Positions 27,866 to 36,830 of a stretch of 64,000 nt of DNA are shown piece after piece. Source of the stretch: Ferruginibacter lapsinanis (GTDB lineage Bacteria > Bacteroidota > Bacteroidia > Chitinophagales > Chitinophagaceae); assembly GCF_020783315.1 (NCBI RefSeq), contig NZ_CP086063.1, forward strand, positions 3,391,340 through 3,455,339. The letters run 5' to 3'. The number at the start of each line of letters is the position of its first letter. Positions within the stretch are counted from its first letter, which is position 1. The notes under the pieces were generated by a model. That model was not told the DNA's origin. It saw only the letters and a list, made by a program, of their open reading frames with translations, and made no database searches. Both the position numbers and the translations under genes were made by a program.

Positions 27866-28678
27866 TTAAACAGATACATTGAAATCCCTCAATGCATCAT
27901 TCAAACTAGTTTTCAGATCAGTGCTTGGTTTACGTTGACCAATGATCAATGCACAACCAACGCCAAATTCTCCAGCAGGGAATTTCTTCATATAACTACC
28001 TGGTATCACCACACTTCTTGCCGGCACCACACCTTTGGTTTCTATAGGCTCAGGCCCACTTACATCAATAATTTTAGTTGATTGGGTCAATACAACGTTA
28101 GCACCCAATACCGCTTCTTTCTCCACTCTAACGCCTTCTACCACGATACAACGGCTGCCAATAAAACAGCCATCTTCAATAATAACCGGACTAGCCTGCA
28201 AAGGTTCTAATACACCACCAATACCAACACCACCACTCAAATGCACCCCTTTACCGATCTGAGCACAACTTCCCACAGTTGCCCAGGTATCCACCATCGT
28301 TCCTTCATCAACGTATGCACCGATATTTACATAACTCGGCATCAATACTACATTTTTGGCCAGGTAAGCACCATATCTTGCCACAGCATGCGGCACAGCT
28401 CTTACGCCCAATTCGGCATAACCGCTTTTCAATTTCATCTTATCATAGAACTCAAAGGGAGGTAATGTAAAAGTTTCCATTTGCTGAATTCCGAAATACA
28501 TCAAGATCGCTTGTTTTACCCACTCATTCACCTGCCAGCCTGCGTCAGATGGTGCTGCAGTACGCAACCTTCCTTTATCCACTTCTTCAATTACGGCTCT
28601 TACCGCATCTGCGTATTGTTTATCTTTTAGTAACTCTCTGTTTGCCCATGCGGCAGCTATCAATCCTTGTAATTCCAT
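27866..28678 (-). CDS. dapD: Tetrahydrodipicolinate N-succinyltransferase
   Basis: A 270-residue hexapeptide-repeat enzyme of the succinylase branch of lysine/meso-diaminopimelate synthesis. The N-terminal helical domain (residues ~1-95) precedes left-handed beta-helix repeats. Family signatures are VPHAVARYGAYLAKNVVLMPSYVNIGAYVDEGTMVDTWATVGSCAQIG, the GGVGIGGVLEPLQASPVIIEDGCFIGSRC block and EKEAVLGANVVLTQSTKI. Full length. A minus-strand TATGTTTG box precedes the start. Confidence 0.95.
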   Translation of the reverse strand: MELQGLIAAAWANRELLKDKQYADAVRAVIEEVDKGRLRTAAPSDAGWQVNEWVKQAILMYFGIQQMETFTLPPFEFYDKMKLKSGYAELGVRAVPHAVARYGAYLAKNVVLMPSYVNIGAYVDEGTMVDTWATVGSCAQIGKGVHLSGGVGIGGVLEPLQASPVIIEDGCFIGSRCIVVEGVRVEKEAVLGANVVLTQSTKIIDVSGPEPIETKGVVPARSVVIPGSYMKKFPAGEFGVGCALIIGQRKPSTDLKTSLNDALRDFNVSV

Positions 28679-28693
28679 TATTTAATTTTTTTG

Positions 28694-28701
28694 CAAACAT
28701 A
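28694..28701 (-). promoter_or_regulatory. -7 promoter box for dapD
   Basis: TATGTTTG on the minus strand fits TAnnTTTG, 15 bp before the dapD start. No TTTG at -33. Confidence 0.4.
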
Positions 28702-28747
28702 ATAAATAAAATACTTGATTTTGTAACTGGCATTTGTATTTCAATTA

Positions 28748-28779
28748 AACATCGTTGTGTCACTCACTTGTACCACATA
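28748..28779 (+). repeat. 32-bp dispersed repeat, copy 1, overlapping a promoter
   Basis: It matches 56478-56509 at 31 of 32 bases in the same orientation. Its end forms part of the promoter described at 28755-28785. Confidence 0.8.
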
Positions 28780-28785
28780 TCTTTG
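28755..28785 (+). promoter_or_regulatory. Promoter for the glycosyltransferase gene
   Basis: TTG at 28755 and TATCTTTG at 28778-28785 have a 20-bp spacing, close to the Bacteroidota consensus. It points to the gene at 28835 and is built largely from the dispersed repeat. Confidence 0.5.
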
Positions 28786-28834
28786 TGCATCATTTAACCT
28801 GCTACACCTTTATATATAGACAACATTATTAATA

Positions 28835-29830
28835 TTGAATCAGGCTCAAAATATATTAATTCGCTTACCTAACTGGCTGGGAGATATGGTAATGGCTAGT
28901 GCTTTCGTAAAAGCAGTTAAAGAACAATACCCAAATGCAAGCATCGATCTCATAGCAAAAAAGGGGATCGATTTTTTACTCGATCATTATCCTGCACATA
29001 GCCAGCATTTCATATTTAATAAAGAAACATATAAAGGATTAGGTGGTGCCAGAAAATTCGGAAAAGAAATAGCCGCACAAAAAAAATACGATCTCTTCTT
29101 CTGCCTGCCAGACTCTTTTTCATCTGCAGTAATGGCAAAAGCCAGCGGAGCAAAAAAAGTGGTTGGGTATAAAAAAGAATTACGGTCTTTCTTACTCACC
29201 CATTCTTACCAAAAGAAAAAAAATATTCACCGGGTAGAAGAATATGTTGACCTGCTGCAACAGTTTACGCAAATAAATATTCATACCCCATCAGTTGAAT
29301 TAAATACCATTCTTCCTGAACGTAAAAATTCAGTGATAGTGAATATTAACTCAGAAGCAAGCTCCAGAAGATTACCTGCAGAAAAAGCGATCAGTTTGAT
29401 CAATTCGTTAAGAAAAAGTATCGAACAGGAAATCATTTTAATAGGTAGCCCTAAAGAAAAAGAATTTGTTGACAGTGTATATAATGCATTAACGGATAAG
29501 CTACATATTACTAACAATGCAGGCAAAACCAACCTGACAGAACTATTGATACTATTGGGCAGCAGTAGCATAATGCTTACTACAGATAGTGGGCCGGCGC
29601 ATGTTGCCAATGCATTAGGCACACACACGATCGTATTGTTTGGTGCAGGCAATGAAAACAATACTGCCCCGTACAATAAAATAAACAGCAGCACCATACG
29701 CCTTGGACAATTACCTTGTGAAACATGTTTAAAAAACGTTTGCAGAAAATTCCCTCAACCGGAATGTTTAAACAGATTATCAGAGACCATGATCGTTGAA
29801 AAAGTAAAATCAGTTATAAATAACCCTTAA
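28835..29830 (+). CDS. Glycosyltransferase family 9 (heptosyltransferase II-like)
   Basis: A 331-residue cytoplasmic GT-B enzyme. It begins almost directly with the family motif ILIRLPNWLGDMVMASAFVKAVK. The C-terminal nucleotide-sugar-binding block is TTDSGPAHVANALGTHTIVLFGAGNE, followed by the Cys-rich LPCETCLKNVCRKFPQPECL typical of ADP-heptose:LPS heptosyltransferases. It probably adds a sugar to the lipopolysaccharide core. A TTG start at 28835 fits because no ATG lies between the upstream stops and the conserved motif. The t6A synthase gene follows 11 bp later, so the two share an operon. Confidence 0.85.
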   Translation: MNQAQNILIRLPNWLGDMVMASAFVKAVKEQYPNASIDLIAKKGIDFLLDHYPAHSQHFIFNKETYKGLGGARKFGKEIAAQKKYDLFFCLPDSFSSAVMAKASGAKKVVGYKKELRSFLLTHSYQKKKNIHRVEEYVDLLQQFTQINIHTPSVELNTILPERKNSVIVNINSEASSRRLPAEKAISLINSLRKSIEQEIILIGSPKEKEFVDSVYNALTDKLHITNNAGKTNLTELLILLGSSSIMLTTDSGPAHVANALGTHTIVLFGAGNENNTAPYNKINSSTIRLGQLPCETCLKNVCRKFPQPECLNRLSETMIVEKVKSVINNP

Positions 29831-29841
29831 CTTTATTTACA

Positions 29842-30417
29842 ATGGATAGAGCATTTGAAAATGATATCGAAAATTGTATAACGGTGTTGGAAGCCGGAGG
29901 AACGATCCTATACCCTACGGATACCATCTGGGGTATTGGTTGTGATGCTACCAATGCCGATGCCGTTTCAAAAGTATACCAGTTAAAAAATCGTCCGGAT
30001 GAAAAAAGCCTGATCATCTTATTGGCAGATGAAAGAGATATTCTTACCTATGTAACACAACCCAACCCGGAAATTTTTGATTATATCAAAGGCATCCAAA
30101 AGCCAACCACTGTCATTTACGAAGGTGCCATTGGCCTGGCTGAAAATTTAATTTCAGCGGATGGCTCCATTGCCATACGTATTGTGAAAGACCTTTTCTG
30201 TAAACATTTGATCAAACGATTCAGAAAACCGATTGTATCAACTTCTGCAAACATATCGGGCTATCCCTCTCCGTTAGTATATAACGATATTGATATTAAA
30301 ATAAAAAAAGGTGTTGACTATATCGTTCAACACCGTCAGGAAGACATGGCACCTTCTAATCCATCAGCCATTGTAAAATTGAATAAAGACGGAAGTTTTA
30401 CTGTTATCCGACCTTAA
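29842..30417 (+). CDS. L-threonylcarbamoyladenylate synthase (Sua5/YrdC/TsaC type)
   Basis: A 191-residue YrdC-fold enzyme that makes threonylcarbamoyl-AMP from threonine, bicarbonate and ATP, the first step of t6A37 tRNA modification. Motifs are GGTILYPTDTIWGIGCDATN with the substrate-binding loop, KVYQLKNRPDEKSLIILLAD carrying the conserved KxR, and the late ISTSANISG-type block (IVSTSANISGYPSP). It ends soon after the YrdC domain, without a Sua5 C-terminal domain, so it is the short TsaC form. Its stop overlaps the convergent barrel gene by four bases. Confidence 0.9.
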   Translation: MDRAFENDIENCITVLEAGGTILYPTDTIWGIGCDATNADAVSKVYQLKNRPDEKSLIILLADERDILTYVTQPNPEIFDYIKGIQKPTTVIYEGAIGLAENLISADGSIAIRIVKDLFCKHLIKRFRKPIVSTSANISGYPSPLVYNDIDIKIKKGVDYIVQHRQEDMAPSNPSAIVKLNKDGSFTVIRP

Positions 30418-31004
30418 AATATATTAAATCCGATACCAAGCTGAATACTCTGGCTTTTCCATTTGTCTTGATTATCTATATCATTCAGGTTATTTAACCC
30501 TACTGCATAGCGTCCATACATTTTGATTTTTGCAAATGATAACTGTACCCCACCCAGTAAACTCAGATCCCCATCTTTGAATGCAGCTTTTCCATTTTGT
30601 AGAAAGTTTTTATTCTGATCTCTCAAAATACCAAACTGCGGACCGGCCTGTAAGGTCAGAAATTTTACAGGTTTATAATTCAGCAATATAGGTATAGAGA
30701 TATAAGATAATTTAATTTTAGAGACATTGCTACTCAGCAAAGACTTATACAATTGATTGAACTGGCTGGTAGTATCAACATTCACCTGGTTAAATAACAC
30801 CTCTGGTTGAATAGAAAATTTCTTACCGATACCGATCTCTGCATAGCCGCCAGCATGGTATCCAAAGCTAAACTCATCTTTAAAAGATTTGCCTGTTAGC
30901 TTATTTAATGTGGCACCGCCTTTGGCCCCTATATGAAAACTTTGAGCATTGGCAAATGAAACGAAACAAAGTAAAATTGCGGTAATTAAGATGTTGTTTT
31001 TCAT
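30414..31004 (-). CDS. Outer-membrane beta-barrel protein (PorT-like)
   Basis: A 196-residue protein from the ATG at 31004, which starts a signal peptide (MKNNILITAILLCFVSFANAQ). The mature part opens FHIGAKGGATLNKLTGKSF, alternates strands such as FSFGYHAGGYAEIGIGKKFSIQPEVLF, and ends in aromatic Phe. This is the Bacteroidota outer-membrane-beta-barrel family related to PorT. The function is unknown. Confidence 0.8.
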   Translation of the reverse strand: MKNNILITAILLCFVSFANAQSFHIGAKGGATLNKLTGKSFKDEFSFGYHAGGYAEIGIGKKFSIQPEVLFNQVNVDTTSQFNQLYKSLLSSNVSKIKLSYISIPILLNYKPVKFLTLQAGPQFGILRDQNKNFLQNGKAAFKDGDLSLLGGVQLSFAKIKMYGRYAVGLNNLNDIDNQDKWKSQSIQLGIGFNIF

Positions 31005-31104
31005 ACAATAAAAATTGGTTAACAATAATTACTAGTAGTAATCCAATTCGTATGCCAACAACAGTCATTTACTCATTAAAATTATGTTAACGAAAACTTG
31101 ACCC

Positions 31105-32073
31105 TCAGAAACTATATCCCAGGTTTATACTAAACGCCTGTGTGAATCTTTTTTCATCTGTATCCGGGAAATAATAATCCAGATACAATTGTGGTGCAAC
31201 AGTAAACTTCCCAATGATATAACACATATCCAGGCTTAGCCCTGCAGACTGCACTTCAAAGGGTGAAGTTTGTAATTTATTAATCTTCCCTCTTTTAATA
31301 AGAAAATTTATAAAATTCGGAGCATTTGTCTTGTGTGTAAATGTAGTATTGGACGAGCCCATGTTCAACATCAAAACCGGAGAAAATATTATTCCATCTT
31401 TTTTATATAAAACCTGATACCATTCAAATGTATGACCAACAGTTGCAATAACAGAAAACGCTTTCAAATGATTGGTAATGGAATCATAAAAATGTCTTTG
31501 AATAAAATTGATAACAGTATCACGATAAAAAGCCTGTTTAGAATCTCCCGAAGAATATCCCAAAGCCAATCCGGGAGCTAGCCATGGCTTCTTGTAAGTA
31601 AAAGAAGTATATAGATCATGTTGAACAGGAGACGAATAAGAAGAGAACTTATCTTTTACAAAATAATATGTATAAGATGCGATAAAATCGAATTTATTGT
31701 TGTCCGGCAAATTATATCCTGGAGTCAGAGCATATTGATTTATACCAAAGCCCTTTCGGACATCATTCAATAAATAAGCTGTCGCAGAAATACTCAATCC
31801 TCCTTTATGAAAATAACCAACACTTGGTGTAAAAACTATTGTTGATGCAGTTTGTTTTGTATTCAATGAATTATTGTTTACGCTGAATATTTTATTACTG
31901 ACACCAGCGCCTATCTGCACATAACTTTTTGGTTTATACGCAGAATCAAGTAACCCAAGCAGATCATTCAATAATTCCAACGTATCTTTTGAAGTAGCCG
32001 GTGAAAATTTTTCATTTTGCCCGTATACAGTTGCCGACAATAATAAAATGCATCCCAGAAGAAATTTACGCAT
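31105..32073 (-). CDS. Hypothetical outer-membrane protein
   Basis: A 322-residue protein with a signal peptide (MRKFLLGCILLLSATVYGQ). The mature part is rich in Tyr, Ser and alternating hydrophobic strands and ends in LGYSF, which suggests a beta-barrel. No family is recognised. It stands alone, 100 bp upstream of the PorT-like gene on the same strand. Confidence 0.65.
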   Translation of the reverse strand: MRKFLLGCILLLSATVYGQNEKFSPATSKDTLELLNDLLGLLDSAYKPKSYVQIGAGVSNKIFSVNNNSLNTKQTASTIVFTPSVGYFHKGGLSISATAYLLNDVRKGFGINQYALTPGYNLPDNNKFDFIASYTYYFVKDKFSSYSSPVQHDLYTSFTYKKPWLAPGLALGYSSGDSKQAFYRDTVINFIQRHFYDSITNHLKAFSVIATVGHTFEWYQVLYKKDGIIFSPVLMLNMGSSNTTFTHKTNAPNFINFLIKRGKINKLQTSPFEVQSAGLSLDMCYIIGKFTVAPQLYLDYYFPDTDEKRFTQAFSINLGYSF

Positions 32074-32193
32074 ATGATAAGGTTAAGTTAAAGTTACTGC
32101 AAGACCAGATAGACAGCGAAAGCCAAAAATAGTTTAATCATGCTTTCAAACAGCTCCGTTCCCATTTAATTCGGTTATCTCGTTTTTTTGCAC

Positions 32194-32201
32194 TACCTTT
32201 G
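32194..32201 (+). promoter_or_regulatory. -7 box upstream of the DEAD-box helicase, implying a long leader
   Basis: TACCTTTG fits TAnnTTTG. Transcription from here would give a ~130-base 5' leader before the ATG at 32340. Long leaders are common for cold-shock helicase mRNAs. Confidence 0.45.
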
Positions 32202-32339
32202 CAGCTATTTATTTATCACGAGTATTGCATGAAGTGCCCGACAGGCTGTTGAAATAAGTAGTTACTTTTAGTTTTTTATAGGATTTAAGTAGTGTAACAA
32301 CAGGCAAATAGCATATCATGTAAGCGCAAAAAAATTTAC

Positions 32340-34112
32340 ATGAATGCATTTCAAGCCTTAGGCTTAAACGAACAATTAGTACAAGCCGTAACCGATCTTG
32401 GCTTCGAAAACCCCACTCCGATTCAAGAACAAGCTATCCCTGTTTTATTATCAGGTACAATGGATTTTGTTGGATTAGCACAAACAGGTACAGGTAAAAC
32501 TGCTGCTTTTGGTTTACCATTACTACAATTGATCAACATTGCTGATAAACATCCGCAGGCTTTGATCGTTTGTCCTACAAGAGAACTTTGTTTACAAATT
32601 ACAAAAGATTTAGAAGTATTTACAAAACATACCAGAGGATTAAAAATGGAAGCTGTATATGGTGGTGCTTCTATCTCAATGCAGATACGCAATTTGCGTA
32701 ACGGTGTCCACATCGTTGTTGCGACTCCGGGCAGATTAATTGATCTGATCGAACGCAAAGCGATCGATCTGCAAAAAGTAAAATATGTAGTATTAGATGA
32801 GGCCGATGAGATGTTGAACATGGGCTTTAGAGATGATATTGATTTCGTTTTAAAGAATACTGTTAACAGAGAAAGTATTTGGTTATTCAGTGCTACTATG
32901 CCCCCAGAAGTTAGAGCGATCTCTAAGAACTTTATGACCAATCCTAAAGAAATCACGGTTGGTAAAAAGAATAGCGGTAACGTAAATATTGATCATCAAT
33001 TCATGACCGTAGCTGCTCACCAGCGTTATGAAGCTTTGAAGAGAGTGATTGATTTTAATCCTGGTATGTACGGTATTATTTTTACCCGTACTAAATTAGA
33101 TGCACAGGATATTGCTGAAAAATTAACAAGAGAAGGATACGAAATTGAAGCGTTGCATGGTGATCTTACGCAGCAACAAAGAGATAAAGTAATGGGCAGG
33201 TTCCGTACCAAACATTTGCAATTATTAATTGCTACAGATGTGGCTGCCCGTGGTATTGACGTTGATGGCGTTACACATGTTATCAATTACGAATTACCCG
33301 ATGATATTGAAGTGTACACACATAGAAGTGGCCGTACAGCACGTGCAGGCAAAACAGGTATTTGTTTATCGATCACTCATAGCAGAGAAACATTCAAGAT
33401 CAGACAATTGGAGAAAATGGTGAATTCTCAATTCCATAAAATAGATGCTCCAAGTGGTAAAGAAGTTTGTCGCAAACAATTCTTTCATTTCATGGAAAAA
33501 TTAATGAGTGCAGACATTTCTCATGGTGATTACGAAACTTACATGGGTGATCTGCAAACAAAATTTGCCGATGTAACAAAAGAAGAAATTTTACAAAGAG
33601 TAGCTGCCTTAGAATTTAGCCACTTTTTGAAATACTATGAAAATGCGCAGGATCTGAACTCAAACACAAGAGGGGAATTCAGAGACAGAAGAGATAGCGG
33701 AAATACCAGAGACGGAAGATCTGATAGCAGAGATAGCGGAAGCAGAAGAGAAAGAAGCAATTCTAATCAACGTGACAATGGATATACAAGATTATTTATC
33801 AATCTGGGTACCAAAGACGGTTTTTACAAAGCCAGTTTCTTACAATTTATCCTGGATGAAAGCAGCTTGAATAAAGAAGTGCTCGGCAGAATAGATATGA
33901 AAGAAATGAACAGTTGGGTAGAAATTGACAAAGCAGCTGCCGGTAAAATGATCAAAAGTATTGACGGTAAAAAGCATAATGGTCGCCAGATACGTATGAA
34001 TGAGGCTGATGGAGGATTTAGAAGGCCAAATGACGAAGGTAGAGGCGCCGGTGGAGACAGAAGCGACAGAGGCGGTGAAAGAAAAAGAATCCCGATGAGG
34101 GACAAGAGATAA
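32340..34112 (+). CDS. DEAD-box RNA helicase with DbpA-type RNA-binding domain (CsdA/DeaD-like)
   Basis: A 590-residue helicase. The Q motif FENPTPIQEQAIP is followed by Walker A AQTGTGKTAAFG, TPGRLIDL, DEAD in VVLDEADEMLNMGF, SAT, and the second RecA domain with HGDLTQQQRD, ATDVAARGIDV and HRSGRTARAG (core residues ~1-370). A helical region and an Arg/Asp/Ser-rich, RDGRSDSRDS-like linker (~430-480) lead to a DbpA-type RRM at ~484-560. An RG-rich tail (GAGGDRSDRGGERKR) ends it. It unwinds RNA duplexes in ribosome assembly or cold adaptation. Confidence 0.92.
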   Translation: MNAFQALGLNEQLVQAVTDLGFENPTPIQEQAIPVLLSGTMDFVGLAQTGTGKTAAFGLPLLQLINIADKHPQALIVCPTRELCLQITKDLEVFTKHTRGLKMEAVYGGASISMQIRNLRNGVHIVVATPGRLIDLIERKAIDLQKVKYVVLDEADEMLNMGFRDDIDFVLKNTVNRESIWLFSATMPPEVRAISKNFMTNPKEITVGKKNSGNVNIDHQFMTVAAHQRYEALKRVIDFNPGMYGIIFTRTKLDAQDIAEKLTREGYEIEALHGDLTQQQRDKVMGRFRTKHLQLLIATDVAARGIDVDGVTHVINYELPDDIEVYTHRSGRTARAGKTGICLSITHSRETFKIRQLEKMVNSQFHKIDAPSGKEVCRKQFFHFMEKLMSADISHGDYETYMGDLQTKFADVTKEEILQRVAALEFSHFLKYYENAQDLNSNTRGEFRDRRDSGNTRDGRSDSRDSGSRRERSNSNQRDNGYTRLFINLGTKDGFYKASFLQFILDESSLNKEVLGRIDMKEMNSWVEIDKAAAGKMIKSIDGKKHNGRQIRMNEADGGFRRPNDEGRGAGGDRSDRGGERKRIPMRDKR

Positions 34113-34138
34113 TAATTTATAAATTTTTGGCAAAAAAT

Positions 34139-34168
34139 TTTGCTGAAAATATTTAACCCTTATCTTTG
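34139..34168 (+). promoter_or_regulatory. Promoter of tRNA-Val
   Basis: TTTG at 34139-34142 and TATCTTTG at 34161-34168 are 18 bp apart, a near-perfect Bacteroidota -33/-7 pair, 29 bp before the tRNA. Confidence 0.7.
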
Positions 34169-34197
34169 CACTCCCGAAACAAAAAAGGGAGTACATC

Positions 34198-34272
34198 GGG
34201 AGCTTAGCTCAGTTGGTTTAGAGCATCTGCCTTACAAGCAGAGGGTCACAGGTTCGACTCCTGTAGCTCCCA
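34198..34272 (+). tRNA. tRNA-Val (anticodon UAC)
   Basis: A complete 75-base cloverleaf: acceptor GGGAGCT/AGCTCCC with discriminator A; D arm GCTC/GAGC; anticodon arm TCTGC-CTTACAA-GCAGA with anticodon TAC; T arm ACAGG-TTCGACT-CCTGT. CCA is not encoded. Its 3' part plus terminator is the integration target of the element downstream. Confidence 0.97.
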
Positions 34273-34302
34273 CAAAAAACCTCACAGAAATGTGAGGTTT
34301 TT
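34230..34302 (+). repeat. Left attachment-site copy (attL)
   Basis: A 73-bp sequence from the anticodon loop of tRNA-Val through its terminator, repeated at 40157-40229 with one mismatch. Confidence 0.9.
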
Positions 34303-34304
34303 TT
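34277..34304 (+). terminator. Terminator of tRNA-Val
   Basis: The stem AAACCTCACA/TGTGAGGTTT with a GAAA loop and T run directly follows the tRNA. It is duplicated at the right end of the element. Confidence 0.85.
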
Positions 34305-34331
34305 ATGTTTATGCTATTATTAGGGGTAATC

Positions 34332-34353
34332 TGCTTGTAAATTGCTTGTAAAT
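34332..34353 (+). repeat. Tandem 11-bp repeat, left end (probable integrase arm site)
   Basis: TGCTTGTAAAT occurs twice head to tail, 30 bp inside the left att copy. A matching pair lies at 40076-40097, and both pairs are preceded by TAGGGGT. Confidence 0.7.
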
Positions 34354-34388
34354 TTTGCCACTCTCCTACATACTCCAAATCACAGAGT

Positions 34389-35627
34389 ATGGAACTTACC
34401 TTTAAAATTGTTCTAGACAAAAGACACAAGAAAGCCAATGAAACTTACCCCTTAAAACTTAGGGTATTTCAAAACAGAGCTTACAAAGAATGTAGTTTAA
34501 ACATTGCTATCCTTGAAAATGACTGGGATTCCAATTTGCAAGTGGTATTATCTACCAATGATAGCTATACGGCTTTAAATTCAAAATTAACATCTACCAA
34601 AGCAAAGGTTCAGAAACTTATCTTTTTAAGTGAAGATTTAGAAGAATTTACTACACCCGAAAAGATCATTAGCCAATTAAAAAGAAAAGAACAACAGAAG
34701 AATCCAATTAGTAAACCCGATATAATAAAATACGGGGAAGAACATATTGCAAAATTGCAAATTGCAGGTAAAATTGGAAACTCAATTGTTTACTCTTGTG
34801 CTATCAATAAACTCAAAGAATATTGCAAAAGTGATAAGTTAACATTTGAAGCAATCGACTATCGGTTTTTAGAAAATTTCAACACAACATTACTAAATAA
34901 ACGAATAAAGGTTAACACAATTTCTCTTTATTTAAGAACTATAAGAGCATTGTTCAATAAATCTATTAGAGAAGGAATTTTAGAGATGAAATACTACCCT
35001 TTTAATAGCTTTAAAATCAAAAATGAAAGAACTATTAACCGAACACTAACTAAGTCGGAAATAAGTCAGTTATTAGCTTTAGATTTAAAAGTTGGCAGTA
35101 CTATCTGGCATCATAGAAATTTATTTGCTTTATCCTACTGCTTTATCGGTATCAATTTTTCTGATTTATTAACTCTAACTAAGGAAAATTTTATTGATGG
35201 TAGGATTGTGTTTAGGCGTAGTAAAACTCATAAGATTTACAGCATTAAAATACAGTCAAAAGCAAAAGAAATTTTTCATTACTACTTCAAAAGTCTACCT
35301 GATTGCTCTAAGAAATTTGTGCTTCCATTTGTAGAAAACAACAGCAACCTAATTATTCTAAAAAACGACATTTTACAAGCTATCAAGAATACAAATGATT
35401 ACTTGAAAAAAATGGCAGGGTTATGTAGCATTGACAAAAAAATAACTACATATTATGCTCGTTATACATGGGCTAACATTGCTAGAGAATTAGGTTATCC
35501 AAAGGACATGATTTCTGAAGCACTTGGGCATGAGAGCGGTAATAGGGTTACTGGCATCTACCTAGATAACTATAGTAATGAGATAATAGATAATATGAAT
35601 GATAAGGTTATATGCTCGGTTTTTTGA
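34389..35627 (+). CDS. Tyrosine recombinase/integrase
   Basis: A 412-residue Bacteroidota-type phage integrase. The N-terminal arm-binding region (1-~95) starts MELTFKIVLDKRHKKANETYP. The SAM-like core-binding domain is at ~100-205. The catalytic domain follows with Arg358 in the YYARYTWA motif, His381 in ALGHE and nucleophile Tyr391. In the box I position (GINFSDLL) the usual Arg is Asn256, and the His of HxxR is Tyr; such variants are common in Bacteroides integrases such as IntDOT. It sits next to attL, points inward and almost certainly moved this element into tRNA-Val. Confidence 0.92.
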   Translation: MELTFKIVLDKRHKKANETYPLKLRVFQNRAYKECSLNIAILENDWDSNLQVVLSTNDSYTALNSKLTSTKAKVQKLIFLSEDLEEFTTPEKIISQLKRKEQQKNPISKPDIIKYGEEHIAKLQIAGKIGNSIVYSCAINKLKEYCKSDKLTFEAIDYRFLENFNTTLLNKRIKVNTISLYLRTIRALFNKSIREGILEMKYYPFNSFKIKNERTINRTLTKSEISQLLALDLKVGSTIWHHRNLFALSYCFIGINFSDLLTLTKENFIDGRIVFRRSKTHKIYSIKIQSKAKEIFHYYFKSLPDCSKKFVLPFVENNSNLIILKNDILQAIKNTNDYLKKMAGLCSIDKKITTYYARYTWANIARELGYPKDMISEALGHESGNRVTGIYLDNYSNEIIDNMNDKVICSVF

Positions 35628-35637
35628 TTTAAAAAAG

Positions 35638-35661
35638 AGTAGGGGTTATAATGCCCCTACT
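35638..35661. terminator. Terminator between the integrase and the polymerase fragment
   Basis: The 8-bp stem AGTAGGGG/CCCCTACT with an 8-base loop and T-rich tail overlaps the end of the convergent minus-strand gene. Confidence 0.7.
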
Positions 35662-36371
35662 TTGTTTTTATCTTGCTCTAGTTGCCAGTATTCAACTGAA
35701 AATTGAGGGGCTGCACCAATAGCTTTCCTTAATTCGTCCTCCATAACTGATTTGATATAGCTTTCATTACCTAAAGTAGTTATGATACTATCATGAATAG
35801 TAAATAATGCTAAATCTGGTTTTTCTTTGTTTACTCTTTTACAAATTCTTTCAAGAATCAAATAGCTTTCTATTCTTTGAAGAACAATAGCTAGGTTCCT
35901 ATAATTCTCTTTTTTGATAAATTCAAAAAGCTTTGAAATTGTTAGAAATTTTCTCTTGAATATTTGCGTGGCAGAACCCTCTTTTCTATTGTAAACTTTA
36001 TTGTCATTATCAAAAAACAGTGTCAATACAATCTTTTTTACTTTATCTCTTTTTTCATTTTCTGTTTTACAAGAAGATAAAGCACCCTCTTTTTCAAAGA
36101 TTGGTATTAGATATTCATAAAAAGTGCCATTAACCACATGTTTAATAAATTCTTTTTTTTGAAAGTCTTTCTGGGTAAGGGTTTTAGAAGAATCTAGGAA
36201 CTTAATGATATTCTTTAATTCTATCTTACTTTCCCTTACTTTAGTATACAATTCCTCAAAAACCCTTTTTAAAGTTGGTTTTTGGGCTTTATCTACTGAT
36301 TGCCAAAACTCTTTATTGAACAAAGCAATACTCATATATGGTTGACTGTTTTTTATATCAATAGATACCAA
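35646..36371 (-). pseudogene. Truncated family A-like polymerase (palm region), 5' end lost at an IS
   Basis: An open frame of 241 codons with no proper start: it begins on a TTG inside a conserved-looking motif, LVSIDIKNSQPY, and upstream sequence belongs to the adjoining IS. The motif resembles polymerase motif A with Asp. Near the C-terminus, LQRIESYLILERICKRVN and FTIHDSIITT look like the helix before motif C and the HD-containing motif C of family A DNA/RNA polymerases. The N-terminal exonuclease and thumb part is missing and not found beyond the IS. It was probably the element's own replicase, now inactive. The family assignment rests on motifs only. Confidence 0.5.
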
Positions 36372-36456
36372 TGATGTAAATCGTCAGCTAAAACTGGACT
36401 AAAAATAAGTTAATTTTAGAGAGTATTTCCATTGTTCATCATTAAAATAGAATAAC

Positions 36457-36810
36457 ATGGAAAAGAAACAAAAACAGTCCACAGAAAACTTCATTAAAGA
36501 CATCCGTCGCAGGACTAGGCGATTGTTCACCTCCGAACAAAAGATCCTTATAGTTATGGAAGCACTACGAGGTGAAAGCTCTACCGCAGAGATATGTCGT
36601 AAACATGGGATTAACCAGGCATTGTTTTACAAATGGAATAAAGAGTTCATGGAAGCAGGTAAGAAACGCCTTAATGGTGATACTACTCGTGAAGCTACTA
36701 GTGACGAAGTAACTGAACTACGTAAAGAGAATCAAAGGTTAAAAGAAATGGTAGCTGATCTGATGCTCCGCTATGACATTGTAAAAAAAAGCTTAACCAT
36801 CTTGGAGTAA
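36457..36810 (+). CDS. IS3-family transposase OrfA
   Basis: A 117-residue HTH protein. The helix-turn-helix STAEICRKHGINQALFYKWNKEFMEAG lies at residues ~45-72, and a leucine-zipper-like helix TELRKENQRLKEMVADLM at ~88-105 mediates multimerisation. It ends just after a run of eight A (36783-36790), the probable -1 frameshift site for making the OrfAB transposase. Confidence 0.9.
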   Translation: MEKKQKQSTENFIKDIRRRTRRLFTSEQKILIVMEALRGESSTAEICRKHGINQALFYKWNKEFMEAGKKRLNGDTTREATSDEVTELRKENQRLKEMVADLMLRYDIVKKSLTILE

Positions 36811-36830
36811 GCGAAAAATATCAACGTCGT

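Noticed and set aside
32423..33286. Long minus-strand ORFs across the helicase gene
   Set aside because: Antisense shadows of a clearly coding DEAD-box gene.
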